From Dyadobacter sp. CY261 (GTDB lineage: Bacteria; Bacteroidota; Bacteroidia; Cytophagales; Spirosomataceae): a DNA stretch of 64,000 bases. Position 1 is the first letter of the stretch. Each line of letters opens with the position of its first letter. The notes below the pieces were generated by a model, which searched no databases, was not told where the DNA came from, and saw only the letters and a program-made list of their open reading frames with translations. The stretch covers positions 456,706 through 520,705 of the forward strand of contig NZ_JAKCPW010000005.1 of the NCBI RefSeq assembly GCF_021440085.1, written 5' to 3'. Shown one piece after another: positions 43,096 to 51,540 of this stretch. Both the position numbers and the translations under genes were made by a program.

Positions 43096-46000
43096 ATGAA
43101 AAAAACATTTATTAAAGAGAGTTTACTTGCCATTTTCGCCACGCTGTTCTGCCTGGCATCTTCATTCGGACAAACCACCATCACCACCGGGGCCGTAACG
43201 CCATCACCAGCTTGCGCGGGAAGCGCTGTTTCCGTTCCCTTTACAACTACGGGAACAGTGCTTCCGGCAGTCGTTTTCGTTACCCAGTTGTCCGATGCAG
43301 CAGGTGCATTCAGCGCAACACCGGATGAGATCGGCTCCTCCGCCACTTCCCCGATTTCCGCGACCATTCCCGCAGGAACCGCAGCAGGTGCTGGTTATAA
43401 AGTGCGTGTCGTATCAAAATTGGCCGGAGTAATTGGCATTACCGGCTCTGAAAGCGTCGCGATTACGGTCAATGCTGTGCCAGCCGCTCCTACTGTGGTT
43501 ACTCCTGTAAATTATGTCCAGGGAGCAGCTGCGGTTGCGCTCTCAGCAACTCCTGCCACTGGTTTGCTATGGTATGATGATGCCACCGGCGGAACCGGCT
43601 CGGCCACCGCCCCGACACCTTCGACTGCCGCGGCCGGAACCAAGAGTTATTATGTTTCTCAAAATCCCGCAGGTTGCGAAAGCGAGCGCGCGAAAGTTGA
43701 TGTCGTAGTGGCGGCTTGTACGCCGCCTGCTGCACCGACTGTTGCTAATAAAACATATACAGTAGGCGATGCGGCCACGGCACTTACTGCAACCGGAGCG
43801 GGCTTGCTATGGTACGACGCTGCCACCGGAGGAACCGGATCAGCTACCGCACCTACTCCATCGACAGCGGCAGCCGGAACCAAGAGCTATTTTGTATCTC
43901 AAACGGTAAACGGTTGTGAAGGCGCAAGGGCAGAAATCATAGTCACTGTAAATGCATGTACGCCTCCCGCCGCACCAACCGTTGCGAACAAATCTTATAC
44001 TGTCGGCGATGCCGCGACTCCTTTAACTGCGACAGCAGCAGCAGGTGGAACGCTGAATTGGTACGCTGGCGCAACGGGAGGAGCCGCCTCGCCGACCGCC
44101 CCTACACCTTTAACCACTAGTGCCGGAACAACGAGCTATTTTGTATCTCAAACCGTTGGAGGTTGTGAGAGCACACGCGCGGAGATCGTCGTGACTGTTT
44201 CTGCATGTACACCACCAGCCGCGCCAACTGTTGCTAATAAGTCTTACACGGTGGGTGACGCCTCAACGCCATTAACCGCCACGGGCACTGGATTGAAATG
44301 GTATGCAGATGCAACAGGTGGAACTGGTTCGGGCACAGCTCCGACACCATCAACGGCTACGCCGGGAGCAAAGAGCTATTTTGTATCTCAAACCGTTGGA
44401 GGCTGTGAGAGCGCTCGCGCGGAGATCGTCGTGACTGTTTCTGCATGTACTCCACCAGCCGCGCCAACTGTTGCTAATAAGTCTTACACCGTGGGTGACG
44501 CCGCAACGCCATTAACCGCCACGGGCGCTGGTTTGAAATGGTATGCAGACGCAACAGGCGGAACTGGTTCGGGCACAGCTCCGACACCATCAACCGCTGC
44601 GCCGGGAACGAAAAGCTATTTTGTATCTCAAACGGTGGGAGGTTGTGAGAGCGCACGTGCCGAGATCGTCGTGACTGTTTCTGCTTGTACTCCACCAGCT
44701 GCGCCAACTGTTGCTAATAAGTCTTACACAGTGGGTGACGCTGCAACGCCGCTTACTGCCACCGGAACCGGTTTGAAATGGTATGCTGATGCAACAGGCG
44801 GAACTGGTTCGGGCACAGCTCCGACACCATCAACCGCTGCGCCGGGAACGAAAAGCTATTTTGTATCTCAAACGGTGGGAGGCTGTGAGAGCGCACGTGC
44901 GGAAATTGTTGTAACTGTGAATGCCTGTACACCACCTGCTGCGCCGGGCGTAAGCAATGTCTCCTATTGTCTTGGTGCCCCCACAACAACACTTACTGCC
45001 ACAGGAACCAACCTGAAATGGTATTCTTCGGCTTCCGGCGGTGCGAGTTCACCAGCAGCGCCTAAGCCATCAAGTGCGGTGGAAGGCGTTACCAGCTATT
45101 ACGTGTCTCAAACCGTAGGTGCTTGCGAAAGTGCACGCGCTGAAATCAGGGTTACTATTAACAAAACCGACGCTCCGGGTGTTGCAAACCTCGACTATTG
45201 CTTAAATGCTACCGCGGCTCCGCTCACCGCTTCCGGAACAAATCTGAAATGGTATGCCACTGCTTCCGGCGGAACAGGATCAGGTACCGCACCAACTCCA
45301 ACCACCAATGCACTCGGTACCAAGAGTTACTATGTGACACAAACGAACGCTGGCGGCTGCGAAAGTGACAGAGCGGAGATTAAGGTAACAATCAAAAACC
45401 TTTCAACCGCACCAACTGTTACCACACTCCTCAATCTTTGCCAAAATTCTTCTGCCACAGCATTAACGGCAACAGGTACCGCTCTCAAGTGGTACTCTGG
45501 TCCAACCGGAGGAACAGCATTAGATGGAGCACCTGTGCCGGTTACAACTACCACTGGAACGACAAGCTACTACGTAAGCCAGACTGCAAGCGGTTTGTGT
45601 GAAGGTCCAAGAGCAAAAATCGACGTGGTGATTAAGGATACGCCCGCCGCTCCGGCAGTTACCCCTCTCGACTACTGTGTTGGGCAAAACCCAACCCCTT
45701 TAACACCATCAGGTGCGCTGTATAAATGGTATACAGGATTAACAGGCGGTACAGGCTCTTCTACCGCTCCAACGCCAAGCGCAGCAGCAGTAGGGACCAC
45801 TTCCTACTATGTAACACAATCGAACACCTATGGCGCTCTGACCTGCGAAAGCCCACGTGCGAAATTGGACGTGGTTATCAATGCGACGCCAGCCGCTGTA
45901 CTCGCATTGTCAGAAGCTTTCTGCCAGGAACGTACAGATAAAAATTACACATTCCCCACTCAGGCATCGAATGGCAATACTTTGAGATGGTACACCGGCG

Positions 46001-47709
46001 CAACCGGAGGAACTCCGAGTACAGCAACGCCTTCCATTAACCTGAAAGACGCTAAGGAAACCACTTTTTATGTGACCCAGCTTACAAACAAAGGCTGCGA
46101 AAGCACAACCCGCGCTGCGCAAAAGGTCCTAGTGAAACCCCTCCCAGCCCTCCCAGGCATTTCGCAAGCATTGATCGAATACTGCCAGTTTGTAGCGGCA
46201 AAACCATTGGAAGCAACTGCTGTTACCAATGCCACGTTGAATTGGTTTGGAACCGATGCAACAGGCGGCACTTCTAATCCGAATGCGCCGACGCCATCCA
46301 CCGCCGAAGGCGGCACGACTTCCTATTATGTGGCCCAAACACTGGCTGGCTGCATCGGCGATCGCGCGAAAATCGATGTAAAAATCAACACGACACCGAA
46401 GCCTATTACCAAAACGTACCTGGAGTACTGCCAGAATGAAGTCGCTCCGGTATTAGACGCAACCGGCACGGTATTGAAATGGTACCGCACGGCAGACGGA
46501 ACAGAATGGCAGGGCGTTCCTTTCGTGCCCTTTACCGAGAAAGTGCAGGACTACTCTTTCTACGTGACCCAAACAGGTACAAACACCTGTGAAAGCCCAA
46601 AGGAAGAAATCAAGATCCACATCAAGTCACTTCCATCGGCTACGATCTCCGGTAACTCGACGATCGATCTGGGCCAATCGGCTACAATCAATATCAAATT
46701 CACCGGTGACGGACCCTGGATTTACGTGTTGTCCAATGGCCTGACTGATACGACAGACCAGGCGAACCACCAGGTGACCGTCAAACCTAGCACAACCACG
46801 AGCTACCTGCTAACGGAAGTTTCCAATGCCTGTGGCAAAGGTGTCCCGAACGGTAGTGCAGTAGTTACCGTAAAAGTGCCGACGATTAATACCGGAAACC
46901 CTTCGATTGCGGAAATTTGTGCCAGCAAGCCATTTAGTGTGCCGTTCCAGCAATCAGGCGACTTCCCAGCCGAAAATACTTTCAAATTGCAGGTATCCAC
47001 CGTGAACACGGATGCCAAATTCTATACGATCCCGTCGACCGCAAGCTCCAATTTGGTAACGGCGACATTCCCTGACACGACCAAGGGAGGCACGTTTTAT
47101 GTGAGGGTCATCAATTCAGGCGCCAACCCGGACTTCACCGTAAAAGGTAGCGTAAGCTCGATTACAATCAACGCAAGCCCCTTACCGGTTGCCACGCTGA
47201 GCGGAACGCAAACCATCCTCGTGGGAGAAAGCGCCGAACTTAAAGCTGAAATCACCGGAAAATCTCCATGGACGTTCAGCCTTAACATTGGAACCAAGGA
47301 TACGCTGATCACTGCAAATGCGAGTCCGTACCTTTTCAGATTATCCCCCAAAACAACCACGACATACGCCATTACCAAGGTTACCAATGGCTGCGGAACA
47401 GGCAATGGCGTAGGCACAGCAAGAGTACAGGTTGACCCGATCCTCGGTGTAGAACCTCCTGCACCCGCGAATTGGGCCAAGGTTTATCCTACCGTCATCA
47501 ATGGTAAATGCACAGTAGAAGTAACAGGCACGATTTCGCCAAAACAAGCCACGATCGAAGTCGTTGACCTCAATGGCCGCGCGCGATCGGTACAGGCGAT
47601 CAGGCAAAAAACAACCGACATCGACTTTGGAAACTATCCATCGGGATTATACCTGATCAGGATCCAGAATGGCAATTTGAATACCGTTCAGCGTGTTATG
47701 AAACCCTGA
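43096..47709 (+). CDS. Large Ig-like repeat protein with T9SS sorting domain
   Basis: A 1537-residue surface or secreted protein. The start at 43096 gives a signal peptide (ESLLAIFATLFCLASSFGQ); the longer frame from 43036 is rejected. At least thirteen Ig-like units of about 80 residues follow, each with an LKWYADATGG-type core, a TKSYFVSQT strand and a cysteine pair near GGCESARAE. Four consecutive units (about 43960-44925) are almost identical. The last 80 residues (VYPTVINGKCTVEVTGTISPK ... YPSGLYLIRIQNGNLNTVQRVMKP) form a type A sorting domain. Likely an adhesin or cell-surface fibre. Confidence 0.88.
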   Translation: MKKTFIKESLLAIFATLFCLASSFGQTTITTGAVTPSPACAGSAVSVPFTTTGTVLPAVVFVTQLSDAAGAFSATPDEIGSSATSPISATIPAGTAAGAGYKVRVVSKLAGVIGITGSESVAITVNAVPAAPTVVTPVNYVQGAAAVALSATPATGLLWYDDATGGTGSATAPTPSTAAAGTKSYYVSQNPAGCESERAKVDVVVAACTPPAAPTVANKTYTVGDAATALTATGAGLLWYDAATGGTGSATAPTPSTAAAGTKSYFVSQTVNGCEGARAEIIVTVNACTPPAAPTVANKSYTVGDAATPLTATAAAGGTLNWYAGATGGAASPTAPTPLTTSAGTTSYFVSQTVGGCESTRAEIVVTVSACTPPAAPTVANKSYTVGDASTPLTATGTGLKWYADATGGTGSGTAPTPSTATPGAKSYFVSQTVGGCESARAEIVVTVSACTPPAAPTVANKSYTVGDAATPLTATGAGLKWYADATGGTGSGTAPTPSTAAPGTKSYFVSQTVGGCESARAEIVVTVSACTPPAAPTVANKSYTVGDAATPLTATGTGLKWYADATGGTGSGTAPTPSTAAPGTKSYFVSQTVGGCESARAEIVVTVNACTPPAAPGVSNVSYCLGAPTTTLTATGTNLKWYSSASGGASSPAAPKPSSAVEGVTSYYVSQTVGACESARAEIRVTINKTDAPGVANLDYCLNATAAPLTASGTNLKWYATASGGTGSGTAPTPTTNALGTKSYYVTQTNAGGCESDRAEIKVTIKNLSTAPTVTTLLNLCQNSSATALTATGTALKWYSGPTGGTALDGAPVPVTTTTGTTSYYVSQTASGLCEGPRAKIDVVIKDTPAAPAVTPLDYCVGQNPTPLTPSGALYKWYTGLTGGTGSSTAPTPSAAAVGTTSYYVTQSNTYGALTCESPRAKLDVVINATPAAVLALSEAFCQERTDKNYTFPTQASNGNTLRWYTGATGGTPSTATPSINLKDAKETTFYVTQLTNKGCESTTRAAQKVLVKPLPALPGISQALIEYCQFVAAKPLEATAVTNATLNWFGTDATGGTSNPNAPTPSTAEGGTTSYYVAQTLAGCIGDRAKIDVKINTTPKPITKTYLEYCQNEVAPVLDATGTVLKWYRTADGTEWQGVPFVPFTEKVQDYSFYVTQTGTNTCESPKEEIKIHIKSLPSATISGNSTIDLGQSATINIKFTGDGPWIYVLSNGLTDTTDQANHQVTVKPSTTTSYLLTEVSNACGKGVPNGSAVVTVKVPTINTGNPSIAEICASKPFSVPFQQSGDFPAENTFKLQVSTVNTDAKFYTIPSTASSNLVTATFPDTTKGGTFYVRVINSGANPDFTVKGSVSSITINASPLPVATLSGTQTILVGESAELKAEITGKSPWTFSLNIGTKDTLITANASPYLFRLSPKTTTTYAITKVTNGCGTGNGVGTARVQVDPILGVEPPAPANWAKVYPTVINGKCTVEVTGTISPKQATIEVVDLNGRARSVQAIRQKTTDIDFGNYPSGLYLIRIQNGNLNTVQRVMKP
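43713..44940 (+). repeat. Tandem 240-bp coding repeats
   Basis: Five units start near 43713, 43953, 44203, 44443 and 44683, each opening with GCNTGTAC and the sequence for CTPPAAPTVAN. The last three units are nearly identical at the base level, which implies recent duplication or gene conversion. Confidence 0.8.
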
Positions 47710-47729
47710 TATTCGTTCTTAACCTTCAC

Positions 47730-47768
47730 ACGGGACATTTGTTGCAATGCAATAAATGTCCCGTTTTC
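47730..47768 (+). terminator. Terminator after the Ig-like repeat gene
   Basis: ACGGGACATTT and AAATGTCCCGT pair around a 13-base loop and are followed by TTTTC. The stem ends within the frame upstream of tadA, which supports the later tadA start. Confidence 0.7.
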
Positions 47769-47785
47769 TTTACCAGCCGATTAAT

Positions 47786-48238
47786 ATGGATATACAAGCG
47801 GACATTATGGATCACTACTTTATGGAAGAGGCCCTCGGGCTGGCCCATAAAGCTTATGAGGAGGGAGAAATTCCCGTCGGCGCGCTCGTTGTGGCGAAGG
47901 ACAGGATCATCGGTCGCGGCTACAACCAGACCGAACTGCTCAACGACGTAACCGCTCATGCCGAAATGATCGCCATCACCGCCGCTGCCGACCACCTCGG
48001 CTCCAAGTACCTAACCGATTGTACACTCTACGTGACGCTCGAACCGTGCGTGATGTGTGCGGGTGCGCTTTACTGGACCCAGATCAAAAGAGTGGTCGTT
48101 GGTGCTCTCGACGAAAAACGCGGATTTTCACGCATTGAGCAGCCACTTTTACACCCGAAAACAAAGCTGGTTACTGGCATTATGGCCGTAGAATCCCAAC
48201 AGTTACTACTCAAATTTTTCAGGGAATTAAGAACATAA
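47786..48238 (+). CDS. tadA: tRNA-specific adenosine deaminase
   Basis: A 150-residue zinc deaminase from the ATG at 47786; earlier starts overlap the terminator. The active-site motif is TAHAEMIAI (H and proton-shuttling E) with the zinc cysteines in LEPCVMCAGALYW. TadA converts A34 to inosine in tRNA-Arg(ACG), the tRNA that is itself encoded at 27687-27760. It is essential in many bacteria. Length and motifs are normal. Confidence 0.92.
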   Translation: MDIQADIMDHYFMEEALGLAHKAYEEGEIPVGALVVAKDRIIGRGYNQTELLNDVTAHAEMIAITAAADHLGSKYLTDCTLYVTLEPCVMCAGALYWTQIKRVVVGALDEKRGFSRIEQPLLHPKTKLVTGIMAVESQQLLLKFFRELRT

Positions 48239-48302
48239 AGCGGCTTTCTGCTGTTAGCCTAACAGTTAAGACAAATTTTTCAATCATTAAACTACACTGA
48301 AA

Positions 48303-48914
48303 ATGTCATTTACACTTGATCCCTTACCTTACGCAAACAATGCTTTGGAGCCGCACTTCGATGCATTGACCATGGAGATACATCACGACCGTCACCATCA
48401 GGCATATGTTACCAATTTGAACGCTGCGGTTGCAGGCACTGAGCTGGAAGGCAAAACCATAGAACAATTACTGGCTGGCATCAGCAAAGCCCCAGCACCT
48501 GTACGCAACAACGGCGGCGGTCACTGGAACCACTCTTTCTTCTGGAAATCACTCTCGTCAACCGGCGGCGGCGAACCAACCGGCGAACTGGGCAAAGCGA
48601 TCACCACGAAATTCGGTTCATTCGCAGCATTCAAAGACGAATTCAAAAAAGCAGCCACCGGCCGTTTCGGATCGGGCTGGGCATGGCTGGTAGTGAAAGA
48701 AGGCGGCGAAATCGCCATTACTTCAACCCCTAACCAAGACAACCCATTGATGGACATTGCCGAAGTAAAAGGCACTCCGGTGATCGGCCTGGACGTATGG
48801 GAACACGCATATTACCTGAAATACCAAAACAAGCGTCCCGACTACATCGACGCCTACTGGAACGTTGTAGACTGGAAAGCTGCTGACGCACTGTACACTG
48901 CGGTAAATAATTAA
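48303..48914 (+). CDS. Superoxide dismutase (Fe/Mn type)
   Basis: A 203-residue cytoplasmic enzyme, without a signal peptide, that converts superoxide to oxygen and peroxide. Metal ligands lie in MEIHHDRHHQAYV, in the NGGGHWNHSFFW helix, and in DVWEHAYYLKYQNKRPDYI (Asp and His). These features cover the Fe/Mn superoxide dismutase family; Fe and Mn forms cannot be told apart reliably here. A hairpin follows the stop at 48930. Confidence 0.95.
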   Translation: MSFTLDPLPYANNALEPHFDALTMEIHHDRHHQAYVTNLNAAVAGTELEGKTIEQLLAGISKAPAPVRNNGGGHWNHSFFWKSLSSTGGGEPTGELGKAITTKFGSFAAFKDEFKKAATGRFGSGWAWLVVKEGGEIAITSTPNQDNPLMDIAEVKGTPVIGLDVWEHAYYLKYQNKRPDYIDAYWNVVDWKAADALYTAVNN

Positions 48915-48929
48915 GCGAAAGCTTTGCAG

Positions 48930-48983
48930 AAGGTTTACAGCTTGTAAAAAAATTGTGAAAATATGTTGCAAGCTGTAAACCTT
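48930..48983 (+). terminator. Hairpin after the superoxide dismutase gene
   Basis: AAGGTTTACAGCTTG and CAAGCTGTAAACCTT form a perfect 15-bp stem, though with a 24-base loop. It is followed by TTCC, not a long T run, so it may be a terminator or a mRNA 3' structure. Its right arm overlaps the promoter of tRNA-His. Confidence 0.55.
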
Positions 48984-48995
48984 TTCCTAATTTTG
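48965..48995 (+). promoter_or_regulatory. Promoter of tRNA-His
   Basis: TTG (48965-48967) and TAATTTTG (48988-48995) are separated by 20 bases, which fits the Bacteroidota TTTG/TAnnTTTG promoter well. The tRNA starts 41 bases downstream of the -7 box. Confidence 0.6.
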
Positions 48996-49036
48996 TGTCC
49001 TCGAAACGGGGTTTACCCCAACGAAGCTAGTTAAAC

Positions 49037-49111
49037 GGAGGTTGTAGCTCAGTCGGTTAGAGCGCTAGATTGTGGTTCTAGAGGTCGCGGGTTCGAGACC
49101 CGTCTCCCTCC
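49037..49111 (+). tRNA. tRNA-His (anticodon GTG), island attachment site
   Basis: A 75-base gene including G-1 and C73, the tRNA-His identity pair. D arm GCTCAGTCGGTTAGAGC, anticodon stem CTAGA/TCTAG with loop TTGTGGT (GTG anticodon), T arm GCGGGTTCGAGACCCGT. The acceptor arms GAGGTTG and CTCCCTC pair except at 5:68 and 6:67, where T-C and T-T mismatches occur. CCA is not encoded. The mismatches lie in the part that an integrating element would replace. Confidence 0.88.
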
Positions 49112-49135
49112 CTTGAAATAAGTTCAAAGTCAAAC

Positions 49136-49170
49136 AAAATGCCTGTAAATCAATGATTTGCGGGCATTTT
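49136..49170 (+). terminator. Hairpin terminator after tRNA-His
   Basis: AAAATGCCTGTAAATC and GATTTGCGGGCATTTT pair with two G-T wobbles around AAT, and are followed by TGTTTTT. The stem core is related to the att-proximal hairpins at 21870 and 27502. Confidence 0.65.
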
Positions 49171-49210
49171 TGTTTTTCAGACTATGTCAAAAAATGCAAA
49201 AATTCCCATG

Positions 49211-49264
49211 TTTTCCAGCGTCATTCGTGTAGTTCAACGCTTGACGAAAAAAGACGCTGGAAAA
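49211..49264. promoter_or_regulatory. Inverted repeat before the island integrase
   Basis: TTTTCCAGCGTC (49211-49222) and GACGCTGGAAAA (49253-49264) form a perfect 12-bp inverted repeat with a 30-base spacer. The position between tRNA-His and the integrase matches that of integrase arm-type sites. Role inferred. Confidence 0.45.
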
Positions 49265-49291
49265 TGCCCGTAAGTTTCTGATTGACAACCT

Positions 49292-49306
49292 GTTTACGCC
49301 GTAAAC
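49292..49306. promoter_or_regulatory. Palindrome upstream of the island integrase
   Basis: GTTTACGCCGTAAAC is a perfect 7-1-7 palindrome, 54 bases before the ATG at 49361. A one-mismatch version lies 57 bases upstream of the tRNA-Arg element's integrase. Conserved placement suggests control of integrase expression. Confidence 0.5.
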
Positions 49307-49360
49307 ATCTTGTTTAGAAAGGCCGGTAACGCGATATTTAACCACTTAAATGTTAGCGTC

Positions 49361-50582
49361 ATGTTAGAAAAAACTTTCGGCCTGTTTTTTTATTTGAAAC
49401 AAGCCAAGAATCAGAAGGATGGTTTACGTTACGTTTACCTCAGAATTACCGTCGACGGCAAGCCCGTCGAAATGTCCACAAAACAGCTATGGAGCCCCGC
49501 CAGGTGGAATGTGGACGCAGGCCGAGCCATCGGCCAAAAAGAAGATACCCGCACGCTCAACGCCTATCTGGACATGCTGAGCTCAAAAGTCTTTCAGGCG
49601 AAGAAAATGTTGATCGAGGATGATAAGGAATTATCCGCGGAAGCATTGAAGAATGTCTTGCTTGGCAAAAGCAATGAGACTCGTACTATCCTTGAAGTCT
49701 TCCAGCGCCATAATGAGCAAATGGAAGCGTTGGTAGGTCAGGAATTCGCCCCGCTCACTTTGAAGCGATACAAAACTGCGAAGGAGCATACAGCCTCCTT
49801 CATCAAGTGGAAATACAAGAAGGACGATTTCGAGATCAAAGACCTGAATTTCGAATTCATTACGGAGTTTAACTTTTGGCTTCGTAGTGCGAGAGGCTGC
49901 AATCATAACTCGGCTATTAAATATTCTGAGTAACCTCAAAAAGGTTGTGCTGATCTGCGTCAATAACAAATGGTTGAAGAAGGATCCATTTCAAGGTTTC
50001 AAGCTGACAAAGAAAGAAGTTGTGAAGAATCCGCTGTCCAGGGACGAGCTAAAACGACTTACTGAAAAAGTCTTTGAAGTGGAAAGGATCAGCCAGGTGC
50101 GGGACATATTTCTGTTCTGCTGCTACACCGGACTTGCTTATGTGGATGTGAAACAATTGAAGACGACGGATACTGTCGTCGGCATGGACGGTGAGCCGTG
50201 GATTGACACAACCCGCCAGAAAACGGATGCGCCTACACGTATTCCGCTACTGGATACGGCACTGGAAATTATTGAAAAGTATAAGGATCATCCGCAGTGC
50301 TGTGCAGCTGGTGTTGTGCTGCCGGTTCTGAGTAATCAGAAGATGAATGCTTATTTGAAGGAGATTGCTAACCTGTGCGGGATTTCAAAGACGCTGACAT
50401 TTCATATAGCGCGACATACTTTTGCTACTACGGTGACGCTGAGTAATAAGGTGCCGATTGAGACGGTTTCTAAGATGCTGGGGCATCGGTCTTTGAAGCA
50501 GACAATGATTTATGCTAAGATCCTGGATGTGAAGATAAGTGAGGATATGAAGGGGTTGCGGGAGCGGTTGAAGGGGATGTAG
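49361..50582 (+). pseudogene. Tyrosine integrase interrupted by a one-base frameshift
   Basis: The first frame (ATG at 49361) gives the arm-binding and core-binding domains (LWSPARWNVDAGR, FEIKDLNFEFITEFNFWL) up to CNHNSAIKY, then stops. The second frame continues at once with LSNLKKVVLICVNNKWLKKDPF and the full catalytic domain, including CYTGLAYVDV, the HIARHTFATT pair and LGHRSLKQTMIYAKI with the nucleophile Tyr. One extra T in AAATATTCTGAG (about 49924) accounts for the shift. Without it the protein would be about 406 residues, like its relative at 26089. It may be a real mutation or a sequencing error. Confidence 0.85.
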
Positions 50583-50613
50583 GGCAGCTTCTGCTTTTTA
50601 CGTTGGATAATGT

Positions 50614-50640
50614 AAATGTCGTGACGGTGTCACGACATTT
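50614..50640 (+). terminator. Terminator after the island integrase
   Basis: AAATGTCGTGAC and GTCACGACATTT form a perfect 12-bp stem with a 3-base loop, about 30 bases after the integrase stop. The trailing bases are only weakly T-rich. Confidence 0.65.
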
Positions 50641-51114
50641 TGCACATCTATCCTTACTTAGTTAAATATGCAATAGACTATGATTCACGCCCGGATTCAT
50701 GTATTCCACTCGCCGGCGCCGGTGAAAAAGCTCGCTTTCGCTGCTGGACAATGATTCGTATGTCTCCATTTTCGTGGCTGTTCCTGGTGATGACCATCTT
50801 TTCGGCTTCTATGGGAAACATCGCCACGTAGCCGAAAGTCAGCCAGCACCTTAGTTTCGCAGCAATTTTTTTCGGAAAAGGAGAGCGCCTAAATTTGTGA
50901 TTGATTAACGAAAAGTTAGATTCTTGGTATCGAATATCAGCCGGCATACTAGTTAGAAAAAGCATATTTATTAGCAAATACTGACAATTTTTCAGGCAAT
51001 CTTCTTTGGGAGAACTGCAATTGTTCCGAGATGCTGACATAATTTACATTTTGTCATTACTGGTAATTGTGGAATAAAATTTTTCTCCTAATCAAAATAA
51101 CCAAATATTATTGT
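50641..51114. other. Region without a supported gene
   Basis: Short frames exist on both strands (for example 50678-51040 minus) but none shows a family signature or clear start. The stretch probably carries the promoter of the 51115 gene. Confidence 0.45.
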
Positions 51115-51384
51115 ATGGCAGTTTTTAGCGTTTCGTATGACCTCAATCGATCAGGTCAAAATTATGAATCTCTATGGGCAGAGCTAAAAAGTATGGGTTC
51201 ATGGTATCACTTAATGGACTCTACATGGTTAGTCTCAACAAGTGAAACTGTTCATCAACTAACAGATCGAGTGAATAAACATGTTGATGGAAATGACAGA
51301 GTTCTAATTAGCAAGCTCACCTCAGGAGAATACAATGGGTGGCTTACAGAGGAACAATGGCATTGGATTCGAGAGCGACTGTGA
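51115..51384 (+). CDS. Small Cas2/SinR-like ferredoxin-fold protein
   Basis: An 89-residue protein from the ATG at 51115; the upstream part of the frame lacks sense. It opens AVFSVSYDLNRSGQNYESLW, in which a beta-strand ending in YDL followed by a helix recalls Cas2 and the small proteins annotated as SinR family. The middle reads GSWYHLMDSTWLVST and the end VLISKLTSGEYNGWL, again a beta-alpha-beta pattern. Relatives are nuclease-like or RNA-binding, but no activity is proven for this group. It lies 156 bases upstream of thsA on the same strand. No CRISPR array is present, so a role in adaptation is unlikely. Confidence 0.55.
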   Translation: MAVFSVSYDLNRSGQNYESLWAELKSMGSWYHLMDSTWLVSTSETVHQLTDRVNKHVDGNDRVLISKLTSGEYNGWLTEEQWHWIRERL

Positions 51385-51540
51385 TAATATTTCAACGCAG
51401 AATCTGCCACTTAGCAATGTTCTCTGATTCAGCTGTTATCATTGGCGTCACGTTCCCTTTCAAAACTTGTTTTGTTACGGGACACGACTTATATAAGTGC
51501 TCAACTATCTGAAATTTGAATACATCTAACGGGATATGAA

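Noticed and set aside
50678..51040. 120-codon minus-strand frame behind the island integrase
   Set aside because: No family resemblance, no convincing start, and a composition unlike a real gene.
51115..51384. CRISPR-Cas adaptation module
   Set aside because: The protein is Cas2-like at best; there is no cas1, no effector and no repeat array in the window.
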